Below are positions 50,592-59,248 of a DNA stretch of 64,000 nt, in pieces. The position numbers were made by a program, and so were the translations under genes. Below the pieces are notes generated by a model. It saw only the letters and a program-made list of their open reading frames with translations. It did not search any database and was not told the origin of the DNA. This DNA is from Kribbella qitaiheensis (GTDB lineage Bacteria; Actinomycetota; Actinomycetes; Propionibacteriales; Kribbellaceae): NCBI RefSeq assembly GCF_014217565.1, contig NZ_CP043661.1, positions 1,798,001 to 1,862,000 of the forward strand. The letters are read 5' to 3'. Position 1 is the first letter of the stretch. The number at the start of each line of letters is the position of its first letter.

Positions 50592-50872
50592 CAGCCCCGC
50601 CCGCCCAGCAACAGACCCGCAGCCCTCGAGGTCACACCCACCGCGGCCGCCACCTCACCCGCCACCGCCCCCACCGCGGCCGCCACCTCACCCGCCACCG
50701 CCCCCACCGCGGCCGCCACCGCCCCCACCGCGGCCGATGCCGCCACCGCCCCCACCTCACCCGATGCCGCCACCGCCCCCACCTCACCCGATGCCGCCAC
50801 CGCCATCTCACCCGATGCCATGCCCAAGGCCACACCACTCCCCATCAGCTCCACGCCCCCATCCTGCCGCAC
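50591..50872 (-). CDS. Small Ala/Gly/Val-repeat ORF before the GGT gene (doubtful)
   Basis: 93 codons of near-pure Ala, Val, Gly, Glu and Ser (units VGAVAASGE, VGAVAGEVAAA). Stop overlaps the GGT ATG by one base (TGATG), a pattern usual for coupled genes. The sequence could also be only expanded tandem repeats with an accidental frame, since other frames through it are open too. No recognisable domain. Confidence 0.3.
   Translation of the reverse strand: MRQDGGVELMGSGVALGMASGEMAVAASGEVGAVAASGEVGAVAASAAVGAVAAAVGAVAGEVAAAVGAVAGEVAAAVGVTSRAAGLLLGGRG
50636..50830. repeat. GC-rich tandem repeats near the GGT start
   Basis: Imperfect tandem units of about 24-33 bp built on CACCGCCCCCACC, GCGGCCGCCACCTCACCC and GATGCCGCCACC. 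Highly GC-rich and likely unstable. Confidence 0.7.
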
Positions 50873-51188
50873 CCCTCCCCCTCCCCTCCCCCGGTGGCGT
50901 CGACCCCACTACCGCAGTTTTCGTCCGATAGCTCCCTTTAAGCCCGCCAGCGGCCGAACACCCCGTCACCGGCCGGGGAAGCGGGAGCCAGCGAAGACCG
51001 CGCCAGCCGGCGAGCAACCCGGCAGACGGCAGCCGGTGAAGACCGTGTCAGCAGCCGAGGAACCCGGCAGATGCTGGCCGGCAGGCGGCAGCGGCCAGCG
51101 GGAGGGCGAAGTCCGGCGGCAGGGGAAGCGACAGGGGAAGCGGGAGCGGGGGCGGCCACTCGGGTTCGCGGGGAAGGGACGGACCCCC

Positions 51189-51272
51189 AGGCCATCAGTA
51201 CCGCGCGAACCCAGGCGGCAGGCCGACGCCTTGAGCGTGACCGGTGACCGGCGGCCGCAGTACTGATGGCCT
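51189..51272. repeat. 13-bp perfect inverted repeat, 58-nt spacer
   Basis: 51189-51201 and 51260-51272 are exact reverse complements. Function unknown; possibly a hairpin in a long non-coding tail. Confidence 0.6.
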
Positions 51273-51297
51273 GGCGGTCCGGCACCACCCTTGTCCG

Positions 51298-51622
51298 GGT
51301 GTCCCTCTATGGGATTGGTCAAGTCTTGCGGGGCGTGATTGGGAGAGGTTGGCTGGCTCCGAGGCCGCGGCGTCTGGGAAGCCCGCGTTGCCTGTGGCAT
51401 GGATGTCTTTGTGCACCAGCTGAGTGTTCCAAGCCGATCGCATGCTCAGGCCGTGCACAAAGGCGCGGACCGCCCGCGTCGGTTACCAGCCTGTGTGCAT
51501 CCGGTGAGCGCTTTCCGGGGGCGGAGTGCTCAGCGGGTGCACAAAGACGCCGGACTGCGAGGGGTGTCCCTATAGGGGTTGGTCAAGCCGCGGAGAGCGT
51601 GACTGGGGAGGTTAGCTGGTGC
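51298..51622. repeat. Two diverged direct repeats of about 58 bp flanking the palindromic element
   Basis: 51298-51356 and 51564-51622 share GTGTCCCT, TTGGTCAAG, GCGTGA-TGGG and AGGTT-GCTGG blocks in the same order. They bracket the palindromic element at 51401-51555. Confidence 0.6.
51401..51555. repeat. Palindromic dispersed element, copy A
   Basis: Four alternating units: CTTTGTGCACCAGCTGAG (near 51408-51425), the inverse GCTCAGGCCGTGCACAAAG (51444-51462), TGTGTGCATCCGGTGAGC (51492-51509) and the inverse GCTCAGCGGGTGCACAAAG (51528-51546). Copy B at 62451-62600 has the same order and spacing. Confidence 0.75.
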
Positions 51623-51737
51623 CTTTGGGTGGGGCGTGCTCCCCGGTCGCTGGCTTTGGGATGGAAGCGGCGGATTCTTTCCGGTTGGGGACTCTGGTTG
51701 GCCTCTGCGGGCGGGGCCCGTCAGGAGTGACCGCAGG

Positions 51738-51773
51738 CGAACGGGTCGCGAGTGATTGCTCGCGACCCGTTCG
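51738..51773 (-). terminator. Probable terminator after pheST
   Basis: Perfect 15-bp inverted repeat (51738-51752 with 51759-51773, 6-nt loop) about 180 nt after the pheT stop. GC-rich stem with no T-tract. Confidence 0.55.
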
Positions 51774-51803
51774 GGTTGGCCAACTGTGATGGCGATGTCG
51801 GGT

Positions 51804-51908
51804 AGCCAACCGGGTTAGAACCAGCGTGGCTGGCGGTCAGCCAACCGGGTTAGAACCAGCGTGGCTGGCGGTCGGCCGACCGGGTTGGGACGGGCGTGGT
51901 TGGGCATA
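51804..51908. repeat. Three tandem 35-bp repeats downstream of pheT
   Basis: 51804-51838 and 51839-51873 are identical; 51874-51908 is a diverged third copy. Non-coding. Confidence 0.85.
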
Positions 51909-51951
51909 GTGGTTGACCGTAAGGTGGGCCCCGTTGTAGGAGGGCTGGTGG

Positions 51952-54669
51952 TTAGCCGACTCGCTGGACTGCGCTGAAGCGGTCGACGGTTACCTGTACT
52001 GCGGCCTGCCGGGCCTCGGAGACCTCGGTTTCGGTGAGGGTTCGGTCCTGGGCGCGGAAGCGCAGCGCGAACGCGAGCGACTTCTTGCCCTCGCCGATCT
52101 GCTCACCGGTGTACAGGTCGAACAGCCGGATCGACTCCAGCAGCTCCCCCGCACCCTCGGCCAGCGCCGCCTCGACATCCTTCGCGGAGACGTCGGCCGC
52201 GACGATCAACGCCACGTCCTCCTTCGCCACCGGGTAGGACGAGAACGGCTTGGCGGTGACCGACTGCGGACCGGCCGCGATCAGCGCATCGAGGTCGAGC
52301 TCGACCGCGGCCGACCTCGGCGGCAGGCCGAACGCCTGGCAGACCTTCGGGTGCAGCTCGCCCGCGTGACCGATCACCGTGCCATCGACGGACACCTCGG
52401 CACACCGGCCGGGGTGCCACGGAGCCAGCTCGACGTTGCGCAACTGCGGCTCGACGCCGACCGAAGCGGTCACCGTCCTCGCTACCTGCACGGCGTCGGG
52501 CCAGCTCGCCGGCTGCCCCTTTCCCCACCAGCCGGTGGGGGTCCGCGCGCCCGTCAGGACCACTCCGAGGTGGAGCGGCTGGACCGGCAACGCGTCGTAC
52601 AGGGTCTGGATCTCTTCGTCGCTCGGGCGTTGCGCGACCGACGGCAGTGGCGCCGGCTTCGCGTCCGGCCTGGGCAGGAAGACCAAGCTGGTCTGGAAGA
52701 TCGCCAGGTCCGTGGAGCCACGACCGACGTTGCGCTCGGCCGTCCGGAGCAGGGTCGGCAGCAAGGTCGTCTGCATCGACGGCTCTTCGTCGGAGATCGG
52801 GTTGGCGAGCTTGACCGTCGTACGACGTACGTCGTCCGCGGGCACACCCATCGCGTCGAAGTCGGCGTCGCCCACGAAGGGGTAGGACACGACCTCGGTC
52901 AGTCCGGCGCCGACCAGTGCGGTGGCAATCCGGCGCCGGCGTCGCTGCGAAACCGTCAGGCCCTGACCACCGGGCGCCTTCGGCAGCACCGACGGCACGT
53001 TGTCGAACCCGTAGAGCCGGATGACCTCTTCGGCGAAGTCATTGGGATCCCGCAGATCCGGCCGCCACGATGGCGGAGTCAAGGTCAGCAGCGCCGCACC
53101 GTCGTCCACCCACGCCGCACCGTCGTCCACCCACGCCGCACCGTCGTCCACCCACGCCGCACCGTCGTCGACCCGCGCCGCACCGTCGTCGACCCGCGCC
53201 GCACCGTCGTCGACCCGCGCGGCAGCGTGGTCGCCCGCACCTCCGTCCGTCCCACCGACGACTGGCGAAGCCTGCGCCGGGGCGGATGCGGCGGCGACGC
53301 TGCCTGCACCACCCGTGGACGCCACGGCCTCGTTGCCCTGGGCAACCAGGCAGCCGACCGAGGTCAGGTGCGCGACCGTCTCCTCGACGCTGATCAACGC
53401 GCCTGCGACGCGGGCCGCGTGATCGGCGCGGATGGTGACCCGCTTCGGCAGCAGGTGCGTGTCGATGACGGTCTCGTCGGCCTGGATCGTGCCGCCGGCC
53501 AGCTCGGCCAGCAGATCGGCGACCCGCTGCGCGGCGTACCGCGGCAGTTCCGGATCGACCTCGCGCTCGAACCGGCGCGAGGCCTCCGAGGACAGCTTGT
53601 GCCGCCGCGACGAACGCGCGATCACGATCGGGTCGAAGTGCGCCGCCTCGATCACCACGTCGGTGGTCGACTCGGAGATCTCGGTGGACGCGCCACCCAT
53701 CACGCCGGCCACGCCGATCGGGCCGGAGTCGTCGGTGATCAGCAGGTCCTCGACGTCCAGCTCACGGGTCTGATCGTCCAGCGTCATCAGCTTCTCGCCG
53801 GCCGACGCCCGCCGTACGACGATGTCGCCGGTCAGCCGGTCCTTGTCGTAACCATGGATCGGCTGTCCCAGCTCGAGCATCACGTAGTTGGTGACGTCGA
53901 CGCCGATCGAGATCGGCCGCATCCCCGACATCACCAGCCGCTGCTGCAACCAGCGCGGCGACGGCGCCTTCGGGTCGATGCCGGTGACGGTCCTCGTCAC
54001 GAAAACACTGCAGGCCTCGGCGTCGTCGATCCGGACCGGGTAGCCGCCGGTTTCGGATCCCGTCAGCTTCAGCGCCGCCGGGTCCTTCAGCTCCACGCCG
54101 TACGCCGTGGCTGCCTCGCGGGCGACACCACGAATCGACAGGCAGTAGCCGCGGTCCGGCGTGACGGCGATGTCGAGCACGTCGTCACGCAGCCCGAGCA
54201 GCTCGATCGCGTCGTCACCGGGGGTGGCCTCGCCCGGCTCCAGCACGACGATGCCGTGTGTCCCGTCGTCGCCCAGGCCGAGCTCGGAGCTCGAACAGAT
54301 CATGCCGTTGGAGACGTGCCCGTAGGTCTTGCGCGCGGAGATCGCGAATCCGCCCGGCAGCACCGCGCCCGGCAGTACGACGACGACCAGGTCGCCGACC
54401 TCGAAGTTGCTCGCGCCGCAGACGACCCACTGCGGCTCGTCCTTGCCGATGTCGAGCGAGCACCAGCGGATGGTCTTGCCGTTCTTCTGCGGCTCCGGCT
54501 CGTAGCTGAGCACCGTGCCGACGACCAGCGGCCCGGTCAGCCCGGCACCCGCCTCGTCGACCGTCTCCACCTCGAGGCCGGCGCGAACCAGCTTCTCGCC
54601 GACCTGGCGCCCGGTCACACCGGCCGGCAGCTCGACGTACTCACGAAGCCATGACAGTGGGACCCGCAT
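51952..54669 (-). CDS. pheT: Phenylalanyl-tRNA synthetase beta subunit with a low-complexity insertion in the B5 domain
   Basis: Beta subunit of the alpha2-beta2 enzyme that charges tRNA-Phe. 905 aa, about 70 longer than usual. Domains in order: tRNA-binding OB fold (about 40-150, [20 protein letters not shown]), B3/4 (about 210-390, [20 protein letters not shown]), B5 (about 400-560), catalytic-like core, and the C-terminal anticodon-binding FDX-ACB domain ([19 protein letters not shown] to the end). B5 is split: after [14 protein letters not shown] there are about 78 residues of Ala/Gly/Ser then six AARVDDG or AAWVDDG units, and the domain resumes at [32 protein letters not shown]. No frame break, so it is presumably translated. 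ATG 54669 overlaps the pheS stop by one base (TGATG). Confidence 0.95.
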   Translation of the reverse strand: MRVPLSWLREYVELPAGVTGRQVGEKLVRAGLEVETVDEAGAGLTGPLVVGTVLSYEPEPQKNGKTIRWCSLDIGKDEPQWVVCGASNFEVGDLVVVVLPGAVLPGGFAISARKTYGHVSNGMICSSSELGLGDDGTHGIVVLEPGEATPGDDAIELLGLRDDVLDIAVTPDRGYCLSIRGVAREAATAYGVELKDPAALKLTGSETGGYPVRIDDAEACSVFVTRTVTGIDPKAPSPRWLQQRLVMSGMRPISIGVDVTNYVMLELGQPIHGYDKDRLTGDIVVRRASAGEKLMTLDDQTRELDVEDLLITDDSGPIGVAGVMGGASTEISESTTDVVIEAAHFDPIVIARSSRRHKLSSEASRRFEREVDPELPRYAAQRVADLLAELAGGTIQADETVIDTHLLPKRVTIRADHAARVAGALISVEETVAHLTSVGCLVAQGNEAVASTGGAGSVAAASAPAQASPVVGGTDGGAGDHAAARVDDGAARVDDGAARVDDGAAWVDDGAAWVDDGAAWVDDGAALLTLTPPSWRPDLRDPNDFAEEVIRLYGFDNVPSVLPKAPGGQGLTVSQRRRRRIATALVGAGLTEVVSYPFVGDADFDAMGVPADDVRRTTVKLANPISDEEPSMQTTLLPTLLRTAERNVGRGSTDLAIFQTSLVFLPRPDAKPAPLPSVAQRPSDEEIQTLYDALPVQPLHLGVVLTGARTPTGWWGKGQPASWPDAVQVARTVTASVGVEPQLRNVELAPWHPGRCAEVSVDGTVIGHAGELHPKVCQAFGLPPRSAAVELDLDALIAAGPQSVTAKPFSSYPVAKEDVALIVAADVSAKDVEAALAEGAGELLESIRLFDLYTGEQIGEGKKSLAFALRFRAQDRTLTETEVSEARQAAVQVTVDRFSAVQRVG
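53093..53218. repeat. Six tandem 21-bp repeats inside pheT
   Basis: Exact 21-bp units: three of one variant (coding AAWVDDG) followed by three of another (coding AARVDDG). They cover about residues 484-525. In-frame length keeps the gene open. Likely to vary in copy number. Confidence 0.92.
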
Positions 54670-55778
54670 CAGATCTCCATCCCGAACTGGCGGCTGAACC
54701 GCACATCACCCTCGACCATGTCGCGCATGTCCTCGACGCCGTTGCGGAACATCAGTGTCCGCTCCAGGCCCATCCCGAACGCGAACCCGGAGTACCGCTC
54801 GGGGTCGATGCCACAGGCCTGCAGGACGCGCGGGTTGACGACACCGCAGCCACCCCACTCGATCCAGCCCTCGCTGCCGCAGGTCCGGCACGGGCGGTCC
54901 GGGTTGCCGACCGACTCGCCGCGGCAGACGAAGCACTTCAGGTCCACCTCGGCCGACGGCTCGGTGAACGGGAAGAAGTTCGGTCGCAGCCGCGCTTCCA
55001 GGCCCTCTCCGAACATCGAGACGACGAAGTGGTCCAGGGTGCCCTTGAGGTGCGCGAGCGTGATGCCTTCGTCCACCACCAGGCCCTCGACCTGGTAGAA
55101 GACCGGCGTGTGCGTCGCGTCCAGCTCGTCGGTGCGGAACACGCGGCCCGGGCAGATCACGTAGATCGGCGGCTTGCGGGTCAGCATCGACCGCGCCTGG
55201 ACCGGTGAGGTGTGCGTCCGCAGTACGGTGCCGGCGCCGGCGGGCTCGACGAAGAAGGTGTCCTGCATCTGGCGCGCAGGGTGGTCCGGCTGGAAGTTGA
55301 GGGCGTCGAAGTTCAGCCACTCGGCCTCGACCTCGGGGCCTTCGGCGACATCCCAACCGAGTGCGGTGAAGACGTCCGCGACCTGCTCGGAGATGAGGCT
55401 TAGCGGGTGGCGGGCGCCGAGCTGGGGGGTGTGCCACGGCAGCGTCACGTCGACGCGCTCGGTGGCGAGCATCCGCTCCTCGTGCTCGGCCTCCAACGTG
55501 GCGAGCCTGCCGGCGTACGCCTCGTTGATCGCCTTCCGGGCGGAACCGATCCGCTGCCCGGCCTCCTTGCGGCCCTGCGGCGGCAGCGCGCCGATCTCCC
55601 GGTTCGCCAGCGCGATCGGCGAGCGGTCGCCGAGGTGGGCGAGCTTCGCCTCCTGCAACGCGGCCAGGTCGGCCGCCTTCGCGAAGGCGTCGACAGCCTC
55701 GTCGCGGGTCCGTTCGACCTCGACGGCATGCAGAGGCGTCACCTCGACCGGGTCGTAGTTCTTGTTGGGACCGGACAT
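54669..55778 (-). CDS. pheS: Phenylalanyl-tRNA synthetase alpha subunit
   Basis: Catalytic subunit of PheRS. 369 aa. N-terminal coiled coil (about 15-85), then the class II core: motif 1 region [19 protein letters not shown], motif 2 [20 protein letters not shown], Phe-pocket segment [14 protein letters not shown], and motif 3 [21 protein letters not shown] Cys set (CFVC, CRTCG) lies in the insertion near 285-305. ATG 55778 ([14 protein letters not shown]) with AGAG upstream; the frame is open for 65 further codons, but that part crosses an inverted repeat and is not conserved. Confidence 0.96.
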   Translation of the reverse strand: MSGPNKNYDPVEVTPLHAVEVERTRDEAVDAFAKAADLAALQEAKLAHLGDRSPIALANREIGALPPQGRKEAGQRIGSARKAINEAYAGRLATLEAEHEERMLATERVDVTLPWHTPQLGARHPLSLISEQVADVFTALGWDVAEGPEVEAEWLNFDALNFQPDHPARQMQDTFFVEPAGAGTVLRTHTSPVQARSMLTRKPPIYVICPGRVFRTDELDATHTPVFYQVEGLVVDEGITLAHLKGTLDHFVVSMFGEGLEARLRPNFFPFTEPSAEVDLKCFVCRGESVGNPDRPCRTCGSEGWIEWGGCGVVNPRVLQACGIDPERYSGFAFGMGLERTLMFRNGVEDMRDMVEGDVRFSRQFGMEI

Positions 55779-55881
55779 GGCTCTCTTCCCGGGGTCGCTG
55801 ATTTTCCGAAACTGCTGCCCGCAGTCTAGGAACCCCGGGCCCCCGAGCGTGAATCGGTCGTCCACAGGCGGTCCCGACGGA

Positions 55882-55958
55882 CAGGTAATAGTCATCTGCC
55901 GCCCGGCACCTGAGGCGCAGAGAAGACGCGGGCCGGCGGATCTGAAGACTATTACCTG
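55882..55958 (-). promoter_or_regulatory. 12-bp inverted repeat upstream of pheS
   Basis: 55882-55893 and 55947-55958 are exact reverse complements around a 53-nt GC-rich loop that can itself fold. It lies between the stop of the 55977 gene and pheS: either a terminator for the former or a leader structure for pheST. Confidence 0.45.
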
Positions 55959-55976
55959 TTCCTCGGGACACAAGAC

Positions 55977-56696
55977 CTACGTACGCAAGCCGAACCATGG
56001 TTCCTTTGACAGTTCGGTGTGGAGGACGTTCTGGTCGCCCGGGTCCGCGACGAGGGTCGTCAGTTCGACGGCTCGGGCCAGCTCAGCCTGGGCGGCGTCC
56101 GGGGCGCCTGTCGCTGCCAGGGCTCGGGCCAAAGCTTCGTGGGCGAAAGGTTTGTCCCAGTCGGACATCTGGCCGGGGTGTGCGAGGACCAGTTCCAGGC
56201 AGCGTTGGGCGTGTTCCAGGCCGAGGGATGCGCGGCCGATTCGGAGGGCGGCGCGGGCGATCAGGTATTCGCCTCGGGCATGGTTCGCCTCGTTGCCGGC
56301 TTCGAGCCAGTGCAGGCAGGCCGCGTACGCGCCGTACAGGAGTCGTTCCTGGTCACCGCGCGGACTGGTCTCGTCGATCTGCTCCATCAGGTCCCAGGTC
56401 TCGTTGTTCAGCTCGACCCCGAAGTACCGGTGCAGTTCGCGGCCCTCGGCCAGTTCGGTGGCGACCTTCTCCATCAGTTCACTCCAGCCGGCCAGCCCGT
56501 CCTCGCGGGCGATGGTCAACTGCGCGTCCCGGAGCGTGAACCTCGCCGGATCGAACTCACCGCCGTACGCCGGATGGTGCGCCCGGACGCGATCAAGGGC
56601 GTCCGGACGCGCCTTCGTGACGGCTCGGCGCAGGTCCTTGGCCCGCGCTCGGAGCTGACTCAGGCTGGCCTTGGCGGGCAGAGGAATGGTGGACAT
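55977..56696 (-). CDS. Hypothetical protein, helical N-terminal module and TPR-like C-terminus
   Basis: 239 aa, no assigned function. The first 75 residues (LSQLRARAKDLRRAVTKARPDALDRVRAHHP to FTLRDAQLTIAREDGLAGWSELM) match a short helical module often found before ankyrin or other repeat domains in actinobacterial proteins. The rest is helical with TPR-like spacing (LLYGAYAACLHWLEAGNEA, EYLIARAALRIGRASLGLEH, AHEALARALAATGAPDAA). It may bind a protein partner. No signal peptide. Same strand as pheS, 198 bp upstream of it, with an inverted repeat between. Confidence 0.75.
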   Translation of the reverse strand: MSTIPLPAKASLSQLRARAKDLRRAVTKARPDALDRVRAHHPAYGGEFDPARFTLRDAQLTIAREDGLAGWSELMEKVATELAEGRELHRYFGVELNNETWDLMEQIDETSPRGDQERLLYGAYAACLHWLEAGNEANHARGEYLIARAALRIGRASLGLEHAQRCLELVLAHPGQMSDWDKPFAHEALARALAATGAPDAAQAELARAVELTTLVADPGDQNVLHTELSKEPWFGLRT

Positions 56697-56849
56697 CGGC
56701 GAATCCTTCCGGGACTACCCGCTCCGCTGAACCGGGCCGTCCCGAAGGGTTCGTCGGCCACATGTCAACTCAAGTGTTCCCAGGTGCACTCGGTGCTTGC
56801 CGCGGAGGGGAGGCGCCCTGGCGCGCGCTGCGCCAACGGTGACACGCGG

Positions 56850-58391
56850 TCACGGATCCCGTCGACCGTCGCCCTCAGCTGCCGAGACCTCGGCGAGTTC
56901 CGGGGCCGACGGCTCCTCCGTACTGCGGCGCCGCGGCAACGCGATCGCGGCGACAACAGCACCGGCCAACGCACCGACCAGCCCCGCGGTCATCGCGATC
57001 GACATGGCATCGGTGAACGCCGATCGAGCAGCGGCGACAAAGTCGGGACCGAGCGCCAGCGTGTCGGCGATCGACTTGCGACCCGCCTCCGGCACCGAGT
57101 CCGGAAGCGACGACGAGTACGCACCGGCAAGCACACTGCCCAGTACTGCGACCGACAGCGCGGCCCCAGCCTGCTGAACCGTGTCGTTCATCGCCGACCC
57201 GACACCCCGATGCTCGGCAGGCACTGACTGCATCAGCAACGTGTACGCCGCGGGCCCGGCCAGTCCGCCACCAATACCCATCACCAACAACCCCACGATC
57301 AGCAGCCCGTACCCGGACGAAGTACTGACCTGCGTCAGGATCCCGAAGCCGGCCGCGATCACCACCAGCCCGACCGCGATCAGCGTCCGGTCGGCCAGCT
57401 TCTTCCCGAGCGTCGCCCCGAGCCCGTTGAAGAGCATCGCCGAAGCGGCGTACGGAATCAGCGCGAGCCCAGCCTTCAACGGGCTGTACCCGAGGACGAA
57501 CTGCAGGTACTGCGTGAGCGCCAGCAACAGTCCACCGGCGGTGAACGACAGCAGCACGATCGAGAAGCTGGTACCGCTGAAGTTCCGGTCCTCGAACAAC
57601 GCGAGCGGCACCATCGGGTGCTCACTCCGCCTCTCCCACCAGGCGAACGCGATCAGGCCCGCCACTCCGGCCACCAACCCAACGAGCACCTTCGCCGAGC
57701 CGAAACCGTCGGCCGGGATGGAGATGATCGCCCACACCAGGGCCGTCATCCCGATCATCGACAGCACCGCGCCACCGGGATCGACAGCGCGGGCCGGCCC
57801 ACGAGACTCGGGGATCAACGCGACCGCACCGATGATCGCTACCAGCGCGATCGGCACGTTCAGCAGGAAGATCGAGCCCCACCAGAAGTGCTCGAGCAGT
57901 ACGCCGCCGACGGCCGGACCGGCGATCACGCCGACCATCGCGACCATGGACCAGCCGGCCATCGCCTTGCGCTGCTCCTGCGGTGGGAACACCGTGAACA
58001 GCAACGACAGCGTGCTCGGCATCAGCAGCGATCCACCGACGCCCATCAGGGCGCGGCAGGCGATCAGCTGCCACGGATTCTCCGCCAAGGTGGCCAGCAG
58101 CGAGGCCAGTCCGAACAGGACCAGCCCGATCAGCAGCACCTTCCGCCGGCCGAAGCGGTCGGACAGGCTGCCCGCGGTCAGCAGCAGGCCCGCGAACGCC
58201 AGGATGTAGGCATCGATGATCCACTGCACGTCCGCCGGGGTCGCGGACAGGTCGCGCATCAGCGACGGGATCGCCAGGTTGAGCACGGTGTTGTCGACCA
58301 CCAGCACCATCAGGCTCAGGCAAAGAATCAGCAGGATCCACCAGCGTCGCGGATGACCGGTCGCCGTGGACTCGTACGGTGTACTAGTCAC
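56850..58391 (-). CDS. MFS drug exporter, DHA2 (EmrB/QacA) type
   Basis: Proton-driven efflux transporter of 513 aa in the cytoplasmic membrane, with the 14 helices expected for DHA2. Motif A is GSLSDRFGRRKVLLIG after helix 2, and the motif C-like segment is GVIAGPAVGGVLLEHFWWGSIF (divided in helix 5). VDNTVLNLAIPSLMRDL in helix 1 is the usual DHA2 motif D1. Start GTG 58391 (MTSTPYESTATGHPRRWW). The frame extends upstream through the TetR gene antisense, which is not real coding. It is divergent from the TetR gene with a shared operator, so it is probably repressed by it. Drug specificity unknown. Confidence 0.92.
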   Translation of the reverse strand: MTSTPYESTATGHPRRWWILLILCLSLMVLVVDNTVLNLAIPSLMRDLSATPADVQWIIDAYILAFAGLLLTAGSLSDRFGRRKVLLIGLVLFGLASLLATLAENPWQLIACRALMGVGGSLLMPSTLSLLFTVFPPQEQRKAMAGWSMVAMVGVIAGPAVGGVLLEHFWWGSIFLLNVPIALVAIIGAVALIPESRGPARAVDPGGAVLSMIGMTALVWAIISIPADGFGSAKVLVGLVAGVAGLIAFAWWERRSEHPMVPLALFEDRNFSGTSFSIVLLSFTAGGLLLALTQYLQFVLGYSPLKAGLALIPYAASAMLFNGLGATLGKKLADRTLIAVGLVVIAAGFGILTQVSTSSGYGLLIVGLLVMGIGGGLAGPAAYTLLMQSVPAEHRGVGSAMNDTVQQAGAALSVAVLGSVLAGAYSSSLPDSVPEAGRKSIADTLALGPDFVAAARSAFTDAMSIAMTAGLVGALAGAVVAAIALPRRRSTEEPSAPELAEVSAAEGDGRRDP

Positions 58392-58395
58392 TCGC

Positions 58396-58422
58396 ACACT
58401 GTACGACAGGACCGCACAGTGT
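58396..58422. promoter_or_regulatory. Likely TetR operator
   Basis: ACACTGT (58396-58402) and ACAGTGT (58416-58422) are perfect inverted arms separated by 13 nt in the 57-bp space between the divergent MFS and TetR genes. On the minus strand the left arm overlaps a TACAGT -10-like hexamer 6 nt before the MFS GTG. Confidence 0.6.
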
Positions 58423-58448
58423 TCCAGTGAATTAGCTAGGATGGGCGC

Positions 58449-59147
58449 ATGAAGGAATCGATCTGGACCCGGAAGCCGGCCTCGGCACCGGCGCGGGAGA
58501 CCCTGACCCGGGAGCAGATCGTGCGGACCGCGATGACGACGCTCGACGCCGAGGGGCTGGCCGGGCTCAGCATCCGCAAACTGGCCGCCAAGCTCGGGGC
58601 CGGCGCGACCAGCCTGTACTGGCATGTGCCGACCAAGGACGACCTGATCGATCTGCTCATCGACGAGATCTGGGGCGAGATCGACGTCCCGGATCCGGCG
58701 CTGGCCGGCTGGCGCAACGGCGCCCTGCTCTTCGGCCACAGTCTGCGGGCCGCCGTGATCCGGCATCACTGGCTGCCCGAGGTGATGTACACCAGGCCGA
58801 GCATGGGGCCGAACGCGATGGCGTTGGGTTCTCGCGGTCTGGTGCTGTTCGGCGCGGCCGGTTTCACCGGCAAGGACCTCGACTACGCGATGGGCAGTGT
58901 GATGGCCTACACGCTCGGCACCGCGAGCGCCGAGGTCGCGACCCGCGAGATCACCCGCAAGTCAGGCGTTTCGCTGACAGAGTGGGCTGGTGAGGTGCTG
59001 AAGCAGGTGGATGCCGTCGCGGACGAAGACATGCGTGAATCCGTCCGCCGCCGGGCCGATCGCGACCTCGACACGACGTTCAGCGAGTCCTTCACCTTTG
59101 GCCTCGAAGCCCTACTCGACGGCCTCGAAACCCGAGTACGGAACTAG
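58449..59147 (+). CDS. TetR-family transcriptional regulator (TetR_C type)
   Basis: 232 aa. N-terminal HTH (about 20-66: LTREQIVRTAMTTLDAEG, LSIRKLAAKLGAGATSLYWHV, the last being the recognition helix and the TetR-type YWHV end). The helical C-terminal ligand domain resembles TetR_C, as in tetracycline-type repressors. It probably represses the divergent MFS exporter and itself. ATG 58449 lies 6 nt after a TAGGAT -10-like hexamer, so the message may be leaderless. Ligand unknown. Confidence 0.92.
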   Translation: MKESIWTRKPASAPARETLTREQIVRTAMTTLDAEGLAGLSIRKLAAKLGAGATSLYWHVPTKDDLIDLLIDEIWGEIDVPDPALAGWRNGALLFGHSLRAAVIRHHWLPEVMYTRPSMGPNAMALGSRGLVLFGAAGFTGKDLDYAMGSVMAYTLGTASAEVATREITRKSGVSLTEWAGEVLKQVDAVADEDMRESVRRRADRDLDTTFSESFTFGLEALLDGLETRVRN

Positions 59148-59172
59148 CCCAGCCGGTATGACGGCGCCCGCG

Positions 59173-59248
59173 TGCGGAGGTCAGCCCGTACGGCGTTGCG
59201 GAAGTCAGTCCGTACGGCGTTGCGTGCGGAAGTCAATCCGTACGGCGG
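59173..59248. repeat. Three tandem repeats of about 24-28 bp at the end of the rRNA methylase gene
   Basis: GCGGAAGTCAGTCCGTACGGCGTT-type units, three copies with small differences, between the TetR stop and the methylase stop; the last overlaps the final codons of the methylase. Sits between convergent genes. Confidence 0.7.

Larger units (their letters stand above)
50873..51951. other. About 1.1-kb intergenic region rich in repeats
   Basis: Between the end of pheT and the GGT region. No protein or RNA gene is convincing. It holds a 13-bp inverted repeat, two copies of a 58-bp direct repeat, the palindromic element copy A, a strong hairpin and a tandem 35-bp repeat, each listed separately. 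Confidence 0.7.

Noticed and set aside
50820-51266. 148-codon plus-strand frame after the GGT region
   Set aside because: Pro/Arg-rich, no ribosome site, and crosses repeats and hairpin arms.
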